64,000 bases of DNA. Source: an uncultured Phascolarctobacterium sp. (GTDB lineage Bacteria; Bacillota; Negativicutes; Acidaminococcales; Acidaminococcaceae). This document shows positions 59,230 to 64,000 of this stretch, piece after piece. The notes beneath the pieces are model-generated. The model did not search any database, had not been told where the DNA came from, and saw only the letters and a program-made list of their open reading frames with translations. Position numbers and translations under genes: made by a program. Where the stretch lies: NCBI GenBank assembly GCA_900544795.1, contig UQWM01000008.1, positions 16,780 to 80,779 of the forward strand, read 5' to 3'. Each line of letters opens with the position of its first letter. Position 1 is the first letter of the stretch.

Positions 59230-60450
59230 ATGTCCGTTTATGACGTATTAAAAGAGCGTGGTTTTTTGAAGCAGCTCTCCCACGAAGATGAGACCAAAGA
59301 GCTTCTGGCAAAGGAAAAAATCACTTTTTATATCGGCTTCGACCCTACGGCTGACAGTCTGCACGTAGGCCATTTTATCGCTTTGATGGTTATGAGCCAT
59401 ATGCAAAGAGCCGGGCATCGTCCTATCTGCCTGTTAGGCGGCGGCACTGGTATGGTTGGCGACCCCAGCGGTAAAGACGATATGCGTAAAATGCTGACCC
59501 CAGAATTTATCGACCACAACATCGCCTGCTTTAAAAAGCAAATGGCGCGTTTTATTGATTTTTCCGAAGGCCAGGCTATTATGGTCAACAATGCCGACTG
59601 GCTGCTGGACCTGAACTATATCGAGCTGCTGCGTGATGTGGGCGTCCATTTCTCGGTCAACCGTATGCTGACGGCAGAATGCTTTAAAAAACGCTTGGAA
59701 AAAGGCCTGTCCTTTTTTGAGTTCAACTATATGATCATGCAGTCTTACGACTTTTTACAACTTTTCAAAAAACACGGCTGTATCATGCAGCTGGGCGGCG
59801 ACGACCAATGGTCCAATATGCTGGCCGGCGTTGAACTGATCCGCCGCAAAGAGCAGAAACCTGCTTACTGCATGACCTGCAAATTGCTGACTACCAGCGA
59901 CGGCCGCAAAATGGGTAAAACCGAAAAAGGCGCCCTGTGGCTGGACCCCGAAAAAACTTCGCCGTATGATTTTTATCAATACTGGCGTAATATCGACGAC
60001 AGCGACGTAGAAAATTGCCTCTCGCTGCTCACCTTCCTACCCATGGACGAAGTGCGCCGTTTAAGCGCCCTACAGGACGCCGAAATCAACGAAGCAAAAA
60101 AAGTTCTGGCATATGAAGTGACCAAGCTGGTACACGGCGAAGAAGAAGCCGCAAAAGCCAAACAGGCTGCCGAAGCACTTTTTGGCGGCGGCGGCGCTTT
60201 GACCGACGTACCGACAATCGAGATCACTGCTGCTGACGCCGAAGGCAAAATCATCGACGTGCTGACAGCTGCAAAAATATTCACCAGTAAGCGCGAAGCA
60301 CGCCAAATGGTACAGCAGGGTGGCCTTTACGTCGGCGAAGAAACCATCACCGATCCTGAAGCAAGCTTTGCTACTTCGATGTTCGACACCGAAAAGAGCC
60401 TGCTTATCCGCAAAGGTAAAAAGAAATATTTCCGCCTGATCATCCAATGA
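59230..60450 (+). CDS. tyrS: Tyrosyl-tRNA synthetase
   Basis: 406 residues. GFDPTADSLHVGHF holds the HIGH-type motif (HVGH), GGDDQWSNMLAG the tyrosine site, and KMGKTEKGALWL the KMSKS-type loop (KMGKT). A C-terminal S4 domain (FTSKREARQMVQQGGLYV) binds tRNA. Strong RBS TAGGAGG. Confidence 0.97.
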   Translation: MSVYDVLKERGFLKQLSHEDETKELLAKEKITFYIGFDPTADSLHVGHFIALMVMSHMQRAGHRPICLLGGGTGMVGDPSGKDDMRKMLTPEFIDHNIACFKKQMARFIDFSEGQAIMVNNADWLLDLNYIELLRDVGVHFSVNRMLTAECFKKRLEKGLSFFEFNYMIMQSYDFLQLFKKHGCIMQLGGDDQWSNMLAGVELIRRKEQKPAYCMTCKLLTTSDGRKMGKTEKGALWLDPEKTSPYDFYQYWRNIDDSDVENCLSLLTFLPMDEVRRLSALQDAEINEAKKVLAYEVTKLVHGEEEAAKAKQAAEALFGGGGALTDVPTIEITAADAEGKIIDVLTAAKIFTSKREARQMVQQGGLYVGEETITDPEASFATSMFDTEKSLLIRKGKKKYFRLIIQ

Positions 60451-60454
60451 TTAT

Positions 60455-60478
60455 AAAGGCTGCCTGACGGCAGCCTTT
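60455..60478 (+). terminator. Terminator of tyrS
   Basis: AAAGGCTGCC-TGAC-GGCAGCCTTT, 10-bp stem, short T-rich tail. Confidence 0.8.
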
Positions 60479-60532
60479 ACTTAATGCTTAAATTTTCAGA
60501 ATTTTATATCTATTCACGATGGGAGACTTTTT

Positions 60533-61858
60533 ATGAAACAGACTCTGACGTTTTGGGAAATCTTACCCGTAGGTTTGATGCTCTTTTCGTCCTTCTTCGG
60601 CGCCGGCAATCTTATCTTTCCGCCAGCTTTAGGACAAGCAGCAGGCGACCATTTCTGGTTGGCAGCTATCGGCTTTTGCGTTACCGGCGTGGGTATGCCA
60701 CTTTTAGGCATCATCGCCATGGCCCTCACTAAAAACGATAACCCCAACGCTTTAGCCGACCCGGTGCATCCTGTTTTCGCCAAGATCATCGTCATGCTGG
60801 CCGTACTTACCATCGGCCCCCTGTTTGCCATCCCCCGTACAGGCGCCGTATCATACGATGTGGGTATCCGCCCCTTCGTACCCGAAGATTACTATACCCT
60901 GGGCCTTGCGGTCTATTCGCTGTTCTTTTTTATCATTACTTATTTTTTGTCTATCAATCCGTCCAAGCTGGTCGACTGGCTGGGCAAGGTACTGACACCG
61001 ATGCTGCTGCTCAGCCTGGCGATCCTGATCGTCAACGTACTGATAGCGCCCATGGGCCCCATGCAGGCCGCTACTGGCAGCTACGTCACTATCCCCTTCC
61101 TCAGCGGCTTTCAGGACGGTTATAATACCATGGACCTTTTGGCGACCCTGCTTTTCGGCGCTACCGTTATCAACGCCATCAAGCTCAAGGGCATCAACGA
61201 CGACCGTCTGCTGACCAAGATCTGCGTTTACGCAGGCCTGATCGCAGCCGTCTTTCTGGCACTTATTTATGTGGCTCTGTCCTATACCGGTGCAACCAGC
61301 GTCAGTATCCTGGGCATCTCGCCTAACGGCGGCGTGGCTTTGGCCGATATTGCCAATTATTATCTAGGCTCAGCCGGCAACGTAGTTCTGTGCCTGATGA
61401 TCTTTTTCGCCTGCCTGACTACCAGCATCGGTCTGACAGCTTCGGCAGCATCCTACTTTACTAAGGTCAGTAAAGAACGTGTGCAATACCAGCGTTTTGT
61501 CGTCGCTATCTGCGTGTTCAGCTTCGCCGTCTCCAACGTCGGCCTGACTAACATCATTTCCTTTTCCATCCCCGTGCTCTGCGCGCTTTATCCCATCATC
61601 ATCGCGCTGGTGCTTCTGGGCGTCACGTCCAAGCTGTTTAACGCCGATAAACGCGTTTACCGTTGCTGCCTCTTCTTCACTACCATCTTTGCTATCCTCG
61701 ACGGCCTTAAAGCCGCAGGTATCAAGCTGGCAAGCCTGGAGACAGTACTTAGCAGTACTATCCCGCTTTACGCCGACGGCTTTGGCTGGATAGTACCTTC
61801 ACTGTTTGGCGCAGTGCTGGGCCTGGCCTGGAAAATAATGACCCCAGCTAAAAACTAA
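60533..61858 (+). CDS. brnQ: Branched-chain amino acid transport protein BrnQ
   Basis: Sodium-coupled LIVCS-family carrier for leucine, isoleucine and valine. 441 residues, 12 membrane spans; FFGAGNLIFPPALGQAAG at the start and PRTGAVSYDVGI are conserved. Own RBS (GGGAG); ends at a terminator. Confidence 0.95.
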   Translation: MKQTLTFWEILPVGLMLFSSFFGAGNLIFPPALGQAAGDHFWLAAIGFCVTGVGMPLLGIIAMALTKNDNPNALADPVHPVFAKIIVMLAVLTIGPLFAIPRTGAVSYDVGIRPFVPEDYYTLGLAVYSLFFFIITYFLSINPSKLVDWLGKVLTPMLLLSLAILIVNVLIAPMGPMQAATGSYVTIPFLSGFQDGYNTMDLLATLLFGATVINAIKLKGINDDRLLTKICVYAGLIAAVFLALIYVALSYTGATSVSILGISPNGGVALADIANYYLGSAGNVVLCLMIFFACLTTSIGLTASAASYFTKVSKERVQYQRFVVAICVFSFAVSNVGLTNIISFSIPVLCALYPIIIALVLLGVTSKLFNADKRVYRCCLFFTTIFAILDGLKAAGIKLASLETVLSSTIPLYADGFGWIVPSLFGAVLGLAWKIMTPAKN

Positions 61859-61872
61859 ATAACAGTTATTGT

Positions 61873-61899
61873 AAGGCGCAGCTATCGCAGCTGCGTCTT
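61873..61899 (+). terminator. Terminator of brnQ
   Basis: AAGGCGCAGCT-ATCGC-AGCTGCGTCTT, 11-bp stem with a G-T pair, then TCTATTTT. Confidence 0.8.
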
Positions 61900-61973
61900 T
61901 CTATTTTGGAAACTAAAAATACCGGCCACCTGTCTCTGAAAGAGTTATAATAAAAGAAAGGAGTGTGAATATT

Positions 61974-62819
61974 ATGACACAGACGAACGGCTTTTTTACT
62001 ACCTCCGACAGCGCTCACCTTTATTACGAAGTACACGGCAGCGGCCAACCACTTTTTCTTGTCCACGGCTGGCAATGCTCCTCTAAGTTTTGGCAGCGCA
62101 ACGTCAGCGAACTGGCGCAAAAATTCCAGGTCATCGTTATGGATAACCGCGGCCACGGCCAATCCTCAAAAGGACTGCACGGCCAAACCCTGGCCCGCTA
62201 TGCTCAGGACGTCCGCGAACTGTCGGAATTTCTGCACCTAAAAGATTTTGTGCTGATGGGCTGGTCTTTGGGCGGCCCTATCCTCCTTGCCTACTGGCAG
62301 CAATACAAACGCAACAGTAATCTGCTAGGGCTGGGACTGATAGATATGACCACCTTCCCCTTCAGCCCCGAAGAATGGAACAGCCAGGGACTGCGCAACT
62401 ACAATATGGACGGCTTCAACGCGCAGGTCAATCGCCTTATCAACGAGCGTGAAGAATATTTTGAGTTCTTCGGTAACGCCATCTTCAAGGACGGTAAACG
62501 CCCGGCAGACACCGACTGGGTCATCGAAGAATTCCGCAAGCTGCCGCCCTGGCTGGCAGCCGCCATTTACAGCGACTATATTGCCACTGACTTTACCGCC
62601 GAACTGCCTACTATTACCGTGCCCACGCTGGTAGTCAACGCCGACGGCCCTGTTTTTGCCTGGGGTATCAAACAGGGTACTTACCTGACCTCACTGATCC
62701 CCAATGGCAAATTTGTACCCTTCACCGACAGCGGCCATATGCTGTTTTACGAAGAAGCAGAAAAATTTAATAAAACCGTCACTGATTTTGTCACCGACTG
62801 TATGGCGCAGAAGGTTTGA
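61974..62819 (+). CDS. Alpha/beta-fold hydrolase
   Basis: 281 residues. HGWQCSSKFWQRN oxyanion region, nucleophile Ser in GWSLGG (about 94), a later Asp, and His in DSGHMLFYEE. Resembles non-heme chloroperoxidase or esterase-type hydrolases. The substrate is unknown. It has a Ser nucleophile, unlike the Asp of the dehalogenase-like protein. The ATG at 61974 is preferred over the GTG at 61965. Confidence 0.85.
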   Translation: MTQTNGFFTTSDSAHLYYEVHGSGQPLFLVHGWQCSSKFWQRNVSELAQKFQVIVMDNRGHGQSSKGLHGQTLARYAQDVRELSEFLHLKDFVLMGWSLGGPILLAYWQQYKRNSNLLGLGLIDMTTFPFSPEEWNSQGLRNYNMDGFNAQVNRLINEREEYFEFFGNAIFKDGKRPADTDWVIEEFRKLPPWLAAAIYSDYIATDFTAELPTITVPTLVVNADGPVFAWGIKQGTYLTSLIPNGKFVPFTDSGHMLFYEEAEKFNKTVTDFVTDCMAQKV

Positions 62820-62831
62820 TCTTAAAACGCA

Positions 62832-62859
62832 AAAGGCTCCCGAAAATTCGGGAGCCTTT
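62832..62859. terminator. Bidirectional terminator
   Basis: AAAGGCTCCCGAA/TTCGGGAGCCTTT with a 2-nt centre; T runs on the plus side, TTGCG on minus. Between the hydrolase and phosphatase genes, which converge. Confidence 0.9.
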
Positions 62860-62865
62860 ACTTTT

Positions 62866-63330
62866 TTAGAAACGGCGCAAATGCTTTAGTAGCGCTGTGC
62901 AGCCTGCTTTAATATCGTTATAAGCCTGGTCGAAATCACCCGTATACCACGGATCGGCAATATCACGCGGCTGCTCGGTAAAATCCAGCAGGCGATGCAC
63001 TTTGCCCTGCGGATCGCTGCCAACGATGTGCAAAATATTGCTGATATTGGGCCTGTCCATACCTAAGATCACGTCATATTTTTCGTAATCGCTTTGCTTC
63101 AGCTGCACGGCATATTTACCGGCAGCACTGATATGATCCTGAGCCAGCTTTTTGCGGGTACCAGGGTGCACCGGGTTACCCAGTTCTTCGCGGCTGGTAC
63201 CTGCCGAAGCGATCACAAAACGGTCAGCACAGCCTTCTTTTTTTACCATATCCTTAAACAGGAATTCGGCCAGCGGCGAACGGCAGATATTGCCGTGACA
63301 AACAAACAGCACACGGTGAATATGTTCCAT
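62866..63330 (-). CDS. Low-molecular-weight protein tyrosine phosphatase
   Basis: 154 residues. P-loop VCHGNICRSP (C-x5-R) at the N-terminus and the general-acid Asp in DPWYTGDF. The ATG at 63330 follows GAGGGG. Such enzymes often regulate exopolysaccharide kinases; none is in view. Confidence 0.93.
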   Translation of the reverse strand: MEHIHRVLFVCHGNICRSPLAEFLFKDMVKKEGCADRFVIASAGTSREELGNPVHPGTRKKLAQDHISAAGKYAVQLKQSDYEKYDVILGMDRPNISNILHIVGSDPQGKVHRLLDFTEQPRDIADPWYTGDFDQAYNDIKAGCTALLKHLRRF

Positions 63331-63495
63331 AATACCCCTCATTTCTGCAAAACAATGCAACCCTAACCTTAATTAAACGCCACTGTTGAAGCATTTAACG
63401 AATAACCTAAACAACTACTTTATGCCGCTAATCTAATTGCTTTTATTATACTAAAGACTGTCAAGGTTGTGAAGGGATAAATTTAAAGGAATAAG

Positions 63496-63527
63496 CGCTA
63501 AGTTGCGCACTCCCTAAAGAGTGCGAC
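63496..63527 (-). repeat. Degenerate terminal CRISPR repeat
   Basis: GCGCACTCCCTAAAGAGTGCGAC keeps the stem and terminal seven bases of the array repeat but differs elsewhere. It lies 37 nt before the first intact repeat, at the end expected for the oldest repeat. Confidence 0.75.
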
Positions 63528-63564
63528 TAAATGTAGATTTCACATAATTAATACGCCGTTATCG

Positions 63565-64000
63565 ATTTCTATCCACGCACTCCTGTGGAGTGCGACGTCC
63601 ATCAAATCACCCCATAAAGCTCGCAAAACGAATTTCTATCCACGCACTCCTGTGGAGTGCGACGAAATGGTTTTTATCACTACGCGGAGGGAATTAAAAT
63701 TTCTATCCACGCACTCCTGTGGAGTGCGACTGGTGATATTAAGGGAGGGTTAGTTATGGCTACGAATTTCTATCCACGCACTCCTGTGGAGTGCGACAGG
63801 GTTGAAGAAATGGCTAAAAGATATTTAAAACAATTTCTATCCACGCACTCCTGTGGAGTGCGACTATTCCGGTATACGACCGGAATAATAACCTAACGCA
63901 ATTTCTATCCACGCACTCCTGTGGAGTGCGACTATTCCGGTATACGACCGGAATAATAACCTAACGCAATTTCTATCCACGCACTCCTGTGGAGTGCGAC
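63565..64000 (-). CRISPR. Type I-C CRISPR array, leader-distal end, continues past the window
   Basis: Seven identical 32-nt repeats (63565, 63632, 63699, 63766, 63833, 63901, 63969). Read on minus they start GTCGCACTCC and end GTGGATAGAAAT, the type I-C pattern with an 8-bp stem. Spacers are 35, 35, 35, 35, 36 and 36 nt; the last two (63865-63900 and 63933-63968) are identical. A decayed repeat at the left end and the repeat orientation place the leader and cas genes to the right, outside the window. Confidence 0.97.

Noticed and set aside
61974..62819. Second dehalogenase
   Set aside because: The nucleophile is Ser in GWSLGG and the Arg and halide-pocket residues are absent, so it is an esterase or peroxidase-type hydrolase.
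63657..63896. 79-codon ORF at the right end
   Set aside because: It is translated CRISPR repeat and spacer sequence.
62866..64000. cas genes next to the array
   Set aside because: The only gene left of the array is a tyrosine phosphatase; cas genes would lie beyond the right edge.

Overview
The window looks like chromosome of a diderm Firmicute (class Negativicutes; an Acidaminococcaceae/Phascolarctobacterium-like gut bacterium is my best guess). The gene orders are Firmicute (rpsP-khpA-ylqD-rimM-trmD-rplS, ffh-ylxM-ftsY-smc, fapR-plsX-fabHDG-acpP-fabF-rnc) and there is a T-box leader, yet there is also a YadA-type trimeric autotransporter gene, which needs an outer membrane. No database search was possible, so names rest on motifs, length and neighbourhood. 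Most genes lie on the minus strand.

Layout. 1-5.6 kb: the start of typA (cut by the window edge), then a T-box-controlled operon of an isocitrate-lyase-family lyase and a three-part TRAP transporter. 5.7-11.6 kb: an NlpC/P60 protein lacking its catalytic residues, a beta-CASP nuclease, a short RecQ helicase, nth, and an UPF0210/ACT pair. 11.7-15.5 kb: a LysR regulator divergent from an operon of a fluoroacetate-dehalogenase-family hydrolase and a LeuC/LeuD-like dehydratase. 15.6-20.3 kb: a truncated BRO-N gene, then comM-yraN-rnhB-rbgA-lepB. 20.3-28.6 kb: an accessory island lying where rplS would normally adjoin lepB. It holds a broken adhesin with phage-fibre-like repeats and a G7 tract, 1.35 kb without genes, a type I toxin-antitoxin cassette, a small XRE regulator, a sigma-like factor and two unrecognised genes. 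28.6-38.2 kb: the ribosome/SRP/SMC block. 38.2-42.2 kb: a second insertion, between smc and rnc (aminotransferase, DNA glycosylase, radical SAM protein, MarR-SMR cassette). 42.2-50.9 kb: rnc and the type II fatty acid operon under FapR, plus rpmF and a YceD protein. 50.9-63.3 kb: ackA, tmcAL, coaD, rsmD, a DUF4127 protein, small membrane proteins, tRNA-Pro, mscL, tyrS, brnQ, a hydrolase and a tyrosine phosphatase. 63.5-64 kb: the leader-distal end of a type I-C CRISPR array that runs off the window.

Most worth following up: (i) the hydrolase with every known fluoroacetate-dehalogenase active-site residue, in an operon with an aconitase-family enzyme; (ii) a 27-residue holin-like toxin gene missed by ORF length cut-offs, with a convergent antisense RNA whose promoter and 5' end are an inverted copy of the toxin's own; (iii) a probable phase-variation G tract in the adhesin; (iv) a T-box in front of a carbon-carbon lyase and TRAP transporter; (v) a secreted NlpC/P60 pseudoenzyme.
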